DNA of 27,852 nt from RGIG1828 sp045592485 (GCA_045592485.1 JAZNUS010000075.1:1-27852); one strand, 5' to 3'; numbered from the stretch's first letter, positions 1 to 8,485 are shown. Notes: generated by a model not told the origin, from the sequence alone. A program made the numbers and translations.

Positions 1-4
1 CGTT

Positions 5-58
5 AACTTCAACGACTCGCCTTCGCACCGTAAGAGGGTGCTTGCCTCGTCGGAAGTT
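5..58. repeat. Long imperfect stem-loop at the left edge
   Basis: AACTTC (5-10) pairs with GAAGTT (53-58), CGAC (13-16) with GTCG (49-52), and GCACC (25-29) with GGTGC (37-41), so the segment can fold into one interrupted hairpin. A second short palindrome, GCACAC-CT-GTGTGC, lies at 90-103. No reading frame or RNA family is recognised, and the element may continue to the left of the window. It could be a dispersed intergenic repeat or the tail of a structured RNA; the sequence alone does not decide. Confidence 0.4.
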
Positions 59-160
59 TTGACATGTGCGCTTTCATCATTTCACATTCGCACACCTGTG
101 TGCTCTGTTCAATGGAAAGCACAGCAAAACCCCAATTTAAACCTGAACATTCCATAAAAC

Positions 161-204
161 AAACAGCCACAACAGATTTAGTTCAACTCTGCTAGTGGCT
201 GTTT
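161..204 (-). terminator. Bidirectional intrinsic terminator of the larA/isomerase operon
   Basis: AAACAGCCAC (161-170) pairs perfectly with GTGGCTGTTT (195-204), and CAGA/TCTG can pair inside the loop. On the minus strand the stem is followed by a T-rich tract (GTTTGTTTTA). It lies 29 nt beyond the stop codon of the isomerase gene, so it most likely ends the long minus-strand operon. On the plus strand the stem is also followed by a T-run (TTTATTTTTT), so it could stop transcription from the left as well. Confidence 0.8.
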
Positions 205-232
205 ATTTTTTCATTTTATTATTTACATTTTA

Positions 233-1096
233 TTATTTACATTCTATGATTTCATCTGCAATTTCTGACAAAAGCTTTGCTGTTTTCATAAAGGTGTTGT
301 CTGAGTATTTGCTTCCGAGAGTAATCTCCCACGAAAACCCGCCATCAAATCCGATTTCATTTAATGCTTTTCCAAAATCCTGCCAGTCAATGTCGCCAAA
401 ATACGGCATCATGTGGTAGTCATGATTAAATTTAGTGTCGTGAACATGAAGAACACGAATTTTATCCCCAAGCTTTCTTACTGCATCGGCGGGGGTTTCC
501 TCATTGATGCAGACAATGTGTCCGGTGTCAAGACAAACCTTGAAATTGTCGTCGTTAATTTCACTTGCAACCTTAAGGATTTCATCAGGAGTGGAGATTG
601 AAAAATCTTTAAAAGGCATATTTTCAAGACAAATTGTAACTCCGGATTCCTTTGCCGTTTCAAGAAGCTCGTTCATGAATGAAATGTTGAGTTCAAAGGT
701 TTTTTCTTCATTTCCTGTTCCCTTGTCCTCTATTCCGAAAGGCATTATGGGATGAACAACCCAGTTTTTGCAGTCAAGGAATGACGCCAGGCGGATTGAC
801 CTCTTCATTTTTTCCATTCTTTCCGCTCTGTCCGCATCTTCAAGGTCACGGGGAGGAAATCTCCAGGGACCATGCATCTGTTCAAATTTAATGCCTGCTC
901 TATGGGCAAGCTCTTTTTCTTTTGATGCATATTCTTTTAATTCATCAATAGAGGCTGTGTATAAAAATGTGTCTGTGTTGCATATGCTGTAGTCCACACA
1001 GGAAAAGCCCGCTTCTTTGACTTTTTCAAATTTATCATTTCCGAATCTGTCAAAATTACCATTGTTAAAAGGAACATAGGATATTGATTTTTTCAT
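233..1096 (-). CDS. Sugar phosphate isomerase/epimerase (xylose isomerase-like TIM barrel)
   Basis: This 287-residue protein belongs to the xylose isomerase-like TIM-barrel superfamily (AP endonuclease 2 fold), which includes metal-dependent sugar isomerases, epimerases and related enzymes. Likely metal or acid-base residues sit at the ends of strands: H115 (VVHP), E158 (CLENMP), D190 and H193 (CLDTGH), H217 and H219 followed by D220 (LHVHD), D235 (YFGDIDW) and E257 (SWEI). The substrate cannot be read from sequence. I chose ATG 1096 because an AGAAAGG site lies 9 nt upstream and overlaps the larA stop; a TTG nine bases further upstream falls in the spacer and is less likely. The gene is the last of the operon, after larA, which suggests that both enzymes work on the same sugar acid or hydroxy acid route (inference). 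Confidence 0.85.
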   Translation of the reverse strand: MKKSISYVPFNNGNFDRFGNDKFEKVKEAGFSCVDYSICNTDTFLYTASIDELKEYASKEKELAHRAGIKFEQMHGPWRFPPRDLEDADRAERMEKMKRSIRLASFLDCKNWVVHPIMPFGIEDKGTGNEEKTFELNISFMNELLETAKESGVTICLENMPFKDFSISTPDEILKVASEINDDNFKVCLDTGHIVCINEETPADAVRKLGDKIRVLHVHDTKFNHDYHMMPYFGDIDWQDFGKALNEIGFDGGFSWEITLGSKYSDNTFMKTAKLLSEIADEIIECK

Positions 1097-1110
1097 ATTT
1101 GTCAACCTTT

Positions 1111-2382
1111 CTACCTTACCATAACTCCAATACCGTCGGGAATGGCCACAACCTCGGGATTTTCAACTTTTAACACTGATTTAGCTTTTTCAAGTGCCTC
1201 TCCAATTGAATGAGCCGGAATCATATGCATTGCTTCAATGATTTCATCGGGCATTTCAGAAACATAAATAACTCTCGAATTTAAAAGAATCCTCACAAGA
1301 ATCTGACTTTGCCATTGGTCAGGCTGTGTTTCGTTGCGGTTTCTTTTAAGGAATGAATCCATAATTTCACAAACATTGTCACTGTCTGCAAGCTGATGAT
1401 AAAAATCGTCACCGCCAAGTCCGTCGTTTGATGCGGCAAGCATAATTATTACGCCGCCTTTTTTAACCGTTGCCTCAGCAGCAGTCATGCCCTTAACCGC
1501 CTGATACATATTCTGATCAAGAGGATAGCCTCCGTTGGTTGTGATTACAATATCGGCAGGAATTGCTTTTGCACCGCAAAGCTCCGACAGAAAGTCAGTG
1601 CCTTTTTTGTGGGCAGCTTCGAGATTTCCGGCCGTTGCATAGATAACCTCTTTTTTGCCGTTTAAAACCACATTTACAATAAATTTTAAATCAGCCTTTT
1701 TAGCCGCCCAAAGCATATCAGTGTGAATTGAATTATTCTCAAGGATTCCCGTTCTTGCACATGGGTGAGCAATAAATTCACTGCAATGATTTGCAAGAAC
1801 CGTTTTTCTGCCTGCAACACCGGGAAGAACGCTTTTTCTGCCCCCTGAAAAACCTGCAAAAAAGTGAGGTTCAATGAAGCCCTCGGCAACCAGCAAATCT
1901 GCTTCAATGGCAAGAGAATTTATTTCACATTCTCCGCCCGACGGCAGTGTGCCGATTCCTACAAGCTTTTCCCTTTCATCACAATCGTGAATATATATTT
2001 TTTCTTTGCTGACAATTTCTTCACCGAATTTGCCCACCAGCTCTTCTTTTGTTGTGCCTCTGTGACAGCCTGTGGCAATTAAAATTGTAATGTCGGCATC
2101 AGGATTTCCAAGGCGGATTTCCTCAAGCATTGCAGGCATAATAACCTTGCTTGGAACAGGTCTTGTGTGGTCGCTTGCAATAATTACAATTTTGTTTTTG
2201 CCCCTTGAAAGCTCTCTGAGAGAGGGTGAATCGACCGGATTTAAAAGAGCATTTTTAACAAGAGTCACAGGGTCTGATTCAGGCTTGTAGCTTTCAACGG
2301 AAGATTCCAGAACACCGATAAGCTCATCGCCAAATGTATGAGTCAAATGGGTTTTTCCATAAGGAAACTTAATTGCTGTCAT
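1111..2382 (-). CDS. larA: LarA family nickel-dependent racemase/epimerase (lactate racemase-like)
   Basis: LarA proteins racemise or epimerise 2-hydroxy acids using a nickel-pincer nucleotide cofactor tethered to a lysine. This protein has 423 residues, close to the roughly 424 of Lactiplantibacillus plantarum LarA. The known functional residues appear one position earlier than in that protein: R74 in SDHTRP, catalytic H107 (GCHRGT) and H173 (EPHFFAGFSGGRK), cofactor lysine K183, nickel ligand H199 (LANH) and substrate lysine K297 (QAVKG). I compared these from memory of the characterised enzyme. The active site therefore looks intact. Whether the substrate is lactate or another hydroxy or sugar acid is open, since family members differ. 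The cofactor genes larB, larC and larE are not in this window. The ATG at 2382 lies inside the end of the preceding ECF gene (14-nt overlap), with AAGGAG upstream, so translation is coupled. Confidence 0.88.
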   Translation of the reverse strand: MTAIKFPYGKTHLTHTFGDELIGVLESSVESYKPESDPVTLVKNALLNPVDSPSLRELSRGKNKIVIIASDHTRPVPSKVIMPAMLEEIRLGNPDADITILIATGCHRGTTKEELVGKFGEEIVSKEKIYIHDCDEREKLVGIGTLPSGGECEINSLAIEADLLVAEGFIEPHFFAGFSGGRKSVLPGVAGRKTVLANHCSEFIAHPCARTGILENNSIHTDMLWAAKKADLKFIVNVVLNGKKEVIYATAGNLEAAHKKGTDFLSELCGAKAIPADIVITTNGGYPLDQNMYQAVKGMTAAEATVKKGGVIIMLAASNDGLGGDDFYHQLADSDNVCEIMDSFLKRNRNETQPDQWQSQILVRILLNSRVIYVSEMPDEIIEAMHMIPAHSIGEALEKAKSVLKVENPEVVAIPDGIGVMVR

Positions 2383-2929
2383 TGTTTACATTCTCTCCTT
2401 CGCCGTTTTTTCTGTGGCGGTTTATAATGTTTATTATAAAAGGTATCAAAACAAACTGAAGCACAATTCCGGGTAATGCATCAATAAAGCCTCCTGCCCA
2501 GAATGCCTGAAGTGCAAAAGGTTTACCATTAAAACTAAGGAGCAGATATTTAGCAAACCCCCACACCAATCTTCCGCAAACCATGGAAGCAGCAAGGGAA
2601 AAAATTACTGCAGTTGTGTTTTTCTTTTTTGAGTGTTTATATAAAAGTCCGATAATGATTCCATAGGTTGCAAGCTCCAGGCTCATCCACACAGAGTTTG
2701 GATAAAGAGGCGGCATACCAAAGCACACCGACCTGAAAACAGGCATTACAAGCCCCACGGCTCCTCCATAGAGCGGACCGCAAACAAGACCTGTGAGCAT
2801 AACGGGAATATGCATTGGAAGAAGACTGTCCCCTATTTCCTTCAACTGAAAAGTCAAAAAAGGAAGAACCATTCCAAGGGCAAGAAGCAACGCAGAAATA
2901 ATCAGATTTTTTGTACGGTTGTTTTTCAT
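2369..2929 (-). CDS. ECF transporter S component (substrate-binding membrane subunit)
   Basis: A small, very hydrophobic protein of 186 residues with about six predicted membrane segments. It resembles S components of energy-coupling factor importers, including the typical start (NNRTKNLIISALLLALGMVLPF) and the block LLPMHIPVMLTGLVCGPLYGG shortened here to its core MHIPV. S components bind a vitamin, metal or other small solute and dock on a shared EcfA-EcfA'-EcfT module encoded elsewhere; none is in this window. The ligand cannot be assigned. Two starts are possible. ATG 2947 overlaps the MATE stop as ATGA but has no Shine-Dalgarno site. ATG 2929 has AAAGAAG about 8 nt upstream and gives the more family-like N terminus, so I chose it. 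The gene overlaps larA by 14 nt at its 3' end. Confidence 0.75.
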   Translation of the reverse strand: MKNNRTKNLIISALLLALGMVLPFLTFQLKEIGDSLLPMHIPVMLTGLVCGPLYGGAVGLVMPVFRSVCFGMPPLYPNSVWMSLELATYGIIIGLLYKHSKKKNTTAVIFSLAASMVCGRLVWGFAKYLLLSFNGKPFALQAFWAGGFIDALPGIVLQFVLIPFIINIINRHRKNGEGENVNNDSN

Positions 2930-2943
2930 ATGCTCAGCTTCTT

Positions 2944-4311
2944 TCATAATTCATCAGCAAGGGTTTTTCGTTTTTTCCATCTACCGGAAAGGAAATATAT
3001 CATACTCGGAATTGCATAACCATAGGGTGCAAGTCCATAGCCAAGAACAAATCCGAAAAATCCCCAATCAAATACTATACCGAAAAGCCAGCTTAAGCCA
3101 ATTCTGAGAACAACTCCGTCCAGAAGTGCGAGGCCCATGCTGAGGTTTGCATAACCAATGCCCTGAATAAAGGCTCCGCTTCCCCTCATTACCGCAAAAG
3201 CCGGGAACATCCAGATTATGGCTTTAATAAAGGTTTCGGACATTTTGTGAACCTCGGGATCATCGGAGAAGAGCATAAACATTTCTTTTCCGAAAACTAT
3301 GTAGAGTACAAGAAAAATCAAAGTAAGCAAGAATGAGTAAACCCATGCACAATACACAATCTTTTTTGCCCTGACGCCTTGGTTTGCACCGATGTTCTGA
3401 CTGATCATGGGAAGTGCTGCATATTGAATGCCCTGAGAAATTTTGTTGATGATGTCATCAATTCTCATGCCGACTCCAAAGGTGGCAGATGCAACAACAC
3501 CAACAGAATTGATTATGGAATTTACAAAAAGCATTGAAAGGTTGATAAATCCCATCTGAACAGCCATAGGTGCACCTATGCTTATGATTAGCTTTCCATA
3601 GGACTTTTCGATTTTAAGGCTTGATGCCTTGAAATCAAACCCGAATTCTCCTCTGTGACGGTAAAGATAGAAAATGGAAAACACAAAGGAGCCTGCCTGA
3701 CCGATTATTGTTGCCCAGGCTGCACCTGCAACGCCCCATCCCCACATACCCGTGAAGACAAAATCAAGCACAAGATTAATAACCGATGCAATAACAATAA
3801 AAAGCAGAGGTCTTCTGGAATCTCCCATTCCGCGAAGAACTGCAGAAACCATATTGTAGCCTGCAGTAAAAAACATACCGCAGCCGCATATGATAAGGTA
3901 ATCGGTTGCCATTGCCAGAGACTCAGCAGGAACATTCATAAGTCCCATAATTATTTTCCGAAAAGCAACGAACAAAATGGAAAATACTATTGCCATTATT
4001 GTAAGAATTGTGAAAAGTGTTCCGATTATGTTATTCAGGCGGTCTCGCTTGCCGGAGCCTATAGCCTGTGAAACAAGAACCTGTCCCGCATTTGACACAC
4101 CAAGGCACACCATTGCGGCAAGATTGACAACAAGGCTGCTCAGGGAGACTGCAGAAAGCCCGGCAGTGCCAACATACCTTCCTACGATAATCATGTCTAT
4201 TGTGCTGTAGAGCACCTGAAGAGCATTAGATGCCATAAACGGAAGCATAAACCAAAAAAGCTGTTTTGGAATGCTTCCCGATGTGAAATCCTTAGAGAGT
4301 GATCTGCTCAT
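2944..4311 (-). CDS. MATE family multidrug/solute exporter
   Basis: A 455-residue polytopic membrane protein with about twelve hydrophobic segments arranged as two MatE repeats. Family features are visible: the N-terminal IPKQLFWFMLPFMASNALQ, the TIDMIIVGRYVG block in helix 1-2, and the second-half counterpart around LSMLFVNSIINSVG. MATE proteins export drugs or metabolites in exchange for sodium ions or protons, but the cargo here cannot be predicted. The start is well supported by AAGGAG seven nt before ATG 4311. It follows the gtrA-like gene by 18 nt and touches the ECF S-component gene, so exporter and importer parts are made from one transcript. Confidence 0.9.
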   Translation of the reverse strand: MSRSLSKDFTSGSIPKQLFWFMLPFMASNALQVLYSTIDMIIVGRYVGTAGLSAVSLSSLVVNLAAMVCLGVSNAGQVLVSQAIGSGKRDRLNNIIGTLFTILTIMAIVFSILFVAFRKIIMGLMNVPAESLAMATDYLIICGCGMFFTAGYNMVSAVLRGMGDSRRPLLFIVIASVINLVLDFVFTGMWGWGVAGAAWATIIGQAGSFVFSIFYLYRHRGEFGFDFKASSLKIEKSYGKLIISIGAPMAVQMGFINLSMLFVNSIINSVGVVASATFGVGMRIDDIINKISQGIQYAALPMISQNIGANQGVRAKKIVYCAWVYSFLLTLIFLVLYIVFGKEMFMLFSDDPEVHKMSETFIKAIIWMFPAFAVMRGSGAFIQGIGYANLSMGLALLDGVVLRIGLSWLFGIVFDWGFFGFVLGYGLAPYGYAIPSMIYFLSGRWKKRKTLADEL

Positions 4312-4329
4312 TTATAATCTCCTTAGTAA

Positions 4330-4743
4330 TCATTTTCTTGGCTGTTTTTTTACATAAGTGTTTTCCTGATTTCTGTATATGAGAAATTTCGAAAACAGAA
4401 ATTCAAGAACGAAGTTCGAAAGCATTGTTACTGCAAGGGTGAGATACTCATTTACACCCGCACCTTCAGCAACATGACCGAGCCATGTCGAAAGCGGGGT
4501 GAAAACAAGGTAGAACCCGAAAAGCTTGGACATCGAAGCCGGAATATTTGCACTGGATTTAAAGGTGTAGCGCCTGTTAAAGGTGAAATTCCACACAATG
4601 GAAAGAATGAGTGACACAAGATAGGCAGGCCAGTATCTCCACTTAAAAAGCTCAATAAACAGGGTAAACGAGGCAACCTGTATTATACCTGCAGATATTG
4701 AAAACAATGTGAATTTAAGCATTTGAATCCATGAATTTTTCAT
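4330..4743 (-). CDS. GtrA-like membrane protein
   Basis: A 137-residue protein with four hydrophobic segments and the GtrA family signature VWNFTFNRRYTF after the second segment, followed by a basic C-terminal tail (YVKKQPRK). GtrA-like proteins are linked to cell-surface polysaccharide or teichoic acid glycosylation, often acting with polyprenyl-linked sugars. No glycosyltransferase is adjacent here, so the exact role is unclear. CAGGAG lies about 9 nt upstream of ATG 4743. The 49-nt gap after the aminotransferase and 18-nt gap before the MATE gene place it within the operon. Confidence 0.85.
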   Translation of the reverse strand: MKNSWIQMLKFTLFSISAGIIQVASFTLFIELFKWRYWPAYLVSLILSIVWNFTFNRRYTFKSSANIPASMSKLFGFYLVFTPLSTWLGHVAEGAGVNEYLTLAVTMLSNFVLEFLFSKFLIYRNQENTYVKKQPRK

Positions 4744-4792
4744 ATGTAAAAACTCCTGTCAAACCATAATTTTGCAGACAGCAATAAAGCGA

Positions 4793-5980
4793 TTATTTAT
4801 ATTCCCTTGCAAGCTTTTCAAATGAAGGAAGTGATTTTTTTATCATTTCTGTTGATACACAGTAGCATATTCTCACATATCCGGGATATCCGAAGCTGTC
4901 GCCGGGTACAAGGAGAAGCTCATATTTTTTTGCTTTTTCACAAAATGCACCTGCATTGTCTTCAAGGGCTTTAAGGAAAAGATAGAATGCGCCGTCGGGC
5001 TGTGCAACAGTGTAACCATATTTGGAAAGAGCCTCACAGAGAATGTCACGGTTTTTCTTGTAGATTGAGATGTCCGAGGTTTTGCCGATGCATTTTGGAA
5101 CAATTTTCTGGAAAAGGCTCGGTGCACATACAAAACCGAGAGATCTGCCTGCACCGCAAACCGCAAAATAAAGCTCTTTCCAATTGGTGGCAGTGTTCGG
5201 AACAAGGATATACCCTATTCTTTCGCCGGGAAGTGAAAGTGATTTACTAAAGGAATAGCAAACGATTGTGTTATTGTAGTAGTTGGGAACAAATGACACA
5301 ACAACACCATCGGTGTACACAAGCTCACGATAGGGTTCGTCTGCAATTATGTAGATTTCTTTATTATATTTTTTCTGAGCGGCATCAAGAACCTCGGATA
5401 ATCTGATTATTGTAGCCTCCGAAAGAACAACACCTGAAGGATTGTTTGGGGAATTTATGATGACCGCCTTGGTGTTTTCGTTAATTGCCGCCTCAAGTGC
5501 ATCGAAATCAATCTGAAAATCCTCTTCACGGCACTTGACAATAACCGGCTTCATTCCTGCCTGACCAATGAAAACTGTGTATTCAGGGAAAAAGGGTGCA
5601 AGACAAATCACCTCGGAATTTTCTTCGGCAATTGCTGAAAGAGAAATAGTGAGGGATGCCGCCGCTCCAACCGTCATATAGAAATTATCCATGGTATATG
5701 AGGTTCCATACTGTGAATTGACATAGTCTGCACATGCCTTTCTCACATCGGGAGCACCCTGAGCCGAGGTGTAGCCGTGAAGTGAAACAGGGTCGGTGTT
5801 TAAAACAAGGTCTGCAAGAGCTTCTTTCACACATTCGGGAGCAGGAACGCTTGGATTGCCGAGGCTGAAATCAAAAACATTTTCTTCACCTATTTCTGCT
5901 TTTCTTTTGAGTCCGTATTCAAAAAGCTCACGAATTTCACTTCGTTTGCTTCCCAGTTCATACATTCTTTGTGATATCAT
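4793..5980 (-). CDS. PLP-dependent class I/II aminotransferase
   Basis: A 395-residue fold-type I aminotransferase of the aspartate aminotransferase superfamily. Key residues are present: the N-terminal LGNPS substrate loop (40-44), N180 in NSPNNPSG, D214 and Y217 in ADEPYREL, the Schiff-base lysine K246 in YSFSKSLSLPGERIGY with phosphate-binding R254, and the carboxylate-binding R370 in GYVRICYC. The protein should transfer an amino group between an amino acid and a 2-oxo acid; the amino acid specificity is not evident. Length is normal for the family. GGAGGT eight nt before ATG 5980 gives a firm start. It begins 31 nt after the diguanylate cyclase gene and is followed by gtrA-like at 49 nt. 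Confidence 0.9.
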   Translation of the reverse strand: MISQRMYELGSKRSEIRELFEYGLKRKAEIGEENVFDFSLGNPSVPAPECVKEALADLVLNTDPVSLHGYTSAQGAPDVRKACADYVNSQYGTSYTMDNFYMTVGAAASLTISLSAIAEENSEVICLAPFFPEYTVFIGQAGMKPVIVKCREEDFQIDFDALEAAINENTKAVIINSPNNPSGVVLSEATIIRLSEVLDAAQKKYNKEIYIIADEPYRELVYTDGVVVSFVPNYYNNTIVCYSFSKSLSLPGERIGYILVPNTATNWKELYFAVCGAGRSLGFVCAPSLFQKIVPKCIGKTSDISIYKKNRDILCEALSKYGYTVAQPDGAFYLFLKALEDNAGAFCEKAKKYELLLVPGDSFGYPGYVRICYCVSTEMIKKSLPSFEKLAREYK

Positions 5981-6011
5981 TTTTTGTTACCTCCGTTTGT
6001 ATTTTCAACAG

Positions 6012-8315
6012 TTATTTTTTTGCAAAAAACCACAGTGTATTTTCGATATTCTGTTTGTCATGGTCAAGGTTGTACACACTCAGCACCACTGTTTCACCAT
6101 TGACTTTTTTAAAGGTTATTGACGGAATTTCACCTTCGGCAAGATGTCTCCTTATGGCATCATAATTAAGAAAAGTCATAACAGGTCTATGAAATTCGGG
6201 GTGTACATATTCATCGATATATTTTGTCAGAAGCTTTGAAAAATTATTTTCCTCTTCATTATAGCCAAGATATGACGGCATCAGAATGCGCCGGGCAGTG
6301 TCGGTGGCAAGGTCCACTCTGTATATGCCGTTATAATTTTCCCTAAGAACAGAAATCATTGTGTCAATCTCTGAGATGCCTGTTTTCATTTGTTTAAATT
6401 CGACTTTATTGTCTTTGGAAACATACATCTGATCTTTATTCTTGTTCTGATAATAATGAGCCTTTGCTTCATACATTCTCACTTCTGCTTCTTTTACCAT
6501 TTCCTCGCAGTTGGTGTTCTGACTTCTGTATGACAAGCCGATAGCAACATTATATTCTTTAACCTTGATTTGTTCAACAAATACATCAATATCCTGCTTG
6601 ATTTGTTCCTGAGAAATATTCTCGGTAAAAACAAGAAATTCATCGCCGCCCATGCGGTAGATGTGCTGACCGAAGAACACATCCTTGAGGGTGTTGGCAA
6701 TATATATGAGCATCTCGTCCCCGGCAGCGTGTCCATATTTGTTGTTCCTGAGATGAAGCTCGTTGACATCAATATAGATGCAGGAGAAATCCCGGGGCTT
6801 CTCTTCGTCAAACAAAACAATATCCTTTTTATAGGACACACGGTTCTGAACTCCTGTGAGTGAATCGGTGGTTGCAGCAAGCTCGGTTCTGCTGAGATGG
6901 TTTTTGTTATATACTGCAATTGAAAAGCATATTGAAATGTCGGCAATAAGTATTCTTGCAACTGTGCTTCCCGAAGGATTGACAACTCCAAGAATGCTCA
7001 CATGATTGTTTTTGTCTGTTATTATTGCATAGGTTACTTCCCGGATATTGTTTTGCCTTAGGAAGCTGAAAAGCTGCGGCTCTGCCATTTTAAAATGCTT
7101 ATCGGTGATAATCCTTACAATTCTGACAGCGAATCCGTCGTTGTTTTCCCGTGACGCTCCATAGCGGAAAAGCTCACTTATGAGATGCTTTTTGTCATTC
7201 TCCGACATTGCTGTCTTTTTTTGTGATGGCATAGTGTAAAGATAGCTTTCACCGGAGCTGTCTACAAAAAACGCAGAGCGGGAACGACAAAATTCCTGCA
7301 TATCCTTTAATGCTTTTTTGAAATTGCCCGACTGCTGATTAACTTCAAGAAGAAGCTTTCTTATTCCGGAAGCACGGATGTTCACATTTGCACGGCGTCT
7401 TTCGCTTTTTAAGATGGCAAAAAGATAAAGAGCAATTACAAGTGCCATTGAGCAAAAGGTTAAAAGAAGTACCATTGATATGTTATGAGTTCTTGCAAAA
7501 ACCTGCGATTCATAGCGTCCAAGCATTATACCCCAGTTAAAATCGTCAAGGGTGGAATAATGCAAATATAAATCCTCGCCGGTGAATATTGATTTGAATG
7601 ATGAAAAGCCGCTGTCTGAATTAATGAAATCCTCATAGGAATAGCCGTCATTGTACTGACGCTTTTCAAGCTGAGACAGCTCACCCGGTTCGGAATTGAT
7701 GGTATCTATGACAAATTTGCCCGTTTCTTTATCGTAGACAAAAAGCTGGGCATCAAGTTCATTTGCCATTTTACTGTACTTTTCGTTTATGGTGTCAAGC
7801 TTTATGACACCATAGAGCATACCGACTGTCCGACCACCTGACACAACGGGAACTGCACTTCTGATTATTTGCAGATTGTCAACAGTAAGGTCAGAGACCC
7901 TGTCGCTTATGTATTCACCCTTGGCGGCTTCTTCGTCAAAGGATATTTTTCCGCTTAAATCGATATTACCTCTCTTTGTAACAAAGGTGTTGTCAGGGTT
8001 TAAAATACCGATATTCGAAAACAAGCCTATGGGCTCAAAGGACTCGAAAAGCAAATCATAGGACTCACCGCTCTCGTAGAGTCTGGAGGCAAAGTGGGAC
8101 ATTGTAACAAGGTTTTCTCTGTCAGAATTAAGCTGAAGGGTAATGTTATCTTTGATTTGCTTTGTCTGAATGTGAAGCATCTCATAGGCTTCATCCTCAG
8201 CTTTTAAGTAAAAGAAATTAACCATCATAAAGAAAACAGCACAAATTAAAATAACGGTAATAACTGTGTATAAAATATTATTACTGTATTCTCTGTTTTT
8301 GTATTTTGCAATCAT
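6012..8315 (-). CDS. Membrane diguanylate cyclase with extracytoplasmic sensor and C-terminal PAS-like domain
   Basis: This 767-residue protein has a membrane segment at about 14-36, a large extracytoplasmic region (37-279, Cache-like by architecture), a second membrane segment at 280-301, a cytoplasmic region of uncertain fold (about 320-470, possibly GAF), a GGDEF domain (480-625) and a C-terminal 120-residue region resembling PAS. GGDEF is intact at 556-560, with TDSLTGVQNR at its start and the metal/substrate segment IDVNELHLRNNKYGH, so synthesis of cyclic di-GMP is likely. The usual product-inhibition RxxD site would fall at 547-550, where the sequence is FFGQ, so that site is absent. 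No EAL domain is present. ATG 8315 has GAAAGAAG about 10 nt upstream. It is first in the seven-gene operon and has a good promoter at 8365-8393. Confidence 0.9.
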   Translation of the reverse strand: MIAKYKNREYSNNILYTVITVILICAVFFMMVNFFYLKAEDEAYEMLHIQTKQIKDNITLQLNSDRENLVTMSHFASRLYESGESYDLLFESFEPIGLFSNIGILNPDNTFVTKRGNIDLSGKISFDEEAAKGEYISDRVSDLTVDNLQIIRSAVPVVSGGRTVGMLYGVIKLDTINEKYSKMANELDAQLFVYDKETGKFVIDTINSEPGELSQLEKRQYNDGYSYEDFINSDSGFSSFKSIFTGEDLYLHYSTLDDFNWGIMLGRYESQVFARTHNISMVLLLTFCSMALVIALYLFAILKSERRRANVNIRASGIRKLLLEVNQQSGNFKKALKDMQEFCRSRSAFFVDSSGESYLYTMPSQKKTAMSENDKKHLISELFRYGASRENNDGFAVRIVRIITDKHFKMAEPQLFSFLRQNNIREVTYAIITDKNNHVSILGVVNPSGSTVARILIADISICFSIAVYNKNHLSRTELAATTDSLTGVQNRVSYKKDIVLFDEEKPRDFSCIYIDVNELHLRNNKYGHAAGDEMLIYIANTLKDVFFGQHIYRMGGDEFLVFTENISQEQIKQDIDVFVEQIKVKEYNVAIGLSYRSQNTNCEEMVKEAEVRMYEAKAHYYQNKNKDQMYVSKDNKVEFKQMKTGISEIDTMISVLRENYNGIYRVDLATDTARRILMPSYLGYNEEENNFSKLLTKYIDEYVHPEFHRPVMTFLNYDAIRRHLAEGEIPSITFKKVNGETVVLSVYNLDHDKQNIENTLWFFAKK

Positions 8316-8364
8316 ATGTCACAATCTTCTTTCAATATATATTTTATAATTTTATACCAAGATA

Positions 8365-8393
8365 ATTATACTACTTTCAAGATAATTAATCAA
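8365..8393 (-). promoter_or_regulatory. SigA-type promoter for the diguanylate cyclase operon
   Basis: On the minus strand TTGATT (8388-8393) is followed after 17 nt by TATAAT (8365-8370). The expected start of transcription is near 8358, giving a leader of about 43 nt before ATG 8315. It lies between the dnaJ terminator and the gene and is the only strong promoter seen for the seven-gene unit. Confidence 0.75.
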
Positions 8394-8433
8394 GCATTTT
8401 GTAAAATTCAGTGCAATAAAATTACAAAGAACA

Positions 8434-8471
8434 AAAGAGCAAGCATTGCGACCGCTAATTGCTTGCTCTTT
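8434..8471 (-). terminator. Intrinsic terminator of the hrcA-grpE-dnaK-dnaJ operon
   Basis: AAAGAGCAAGCA (8434-8445) pairs with TGCTTGCTCTTT (8460-8471): a perfect 12-bp stem with a 14-nt loop. On the minus strand it is followed by TTTTGTTCTTTG. It starts 15 nt after the dnaJ stop codon and separates the heat-shock operon from the next promoter. Confidence 0.88.
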
Positions 8472-8485
8472 CATTTATCGGATTA

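Noticed and set aside
1..232. tRNA or small RNA gene at the left edge
   Set aside because: No cloverleaf, T-loop sequence or CCA end is visible; only generic stem-loops are seen.
3655..4071. 138-codon plus-strand frame opposite the MATE gene
   Set aside because: It is the antisense of a clearly conserved membrane protein and has no recognisable family features or ribosome site.
8316..8364. c-di-GMP or other riboswitch in the leader of the diguanylate cyclase gene
   Set aside because: The leader is only about 43 nt after the predicted start and is AT-rich without a recognisable aptamer.
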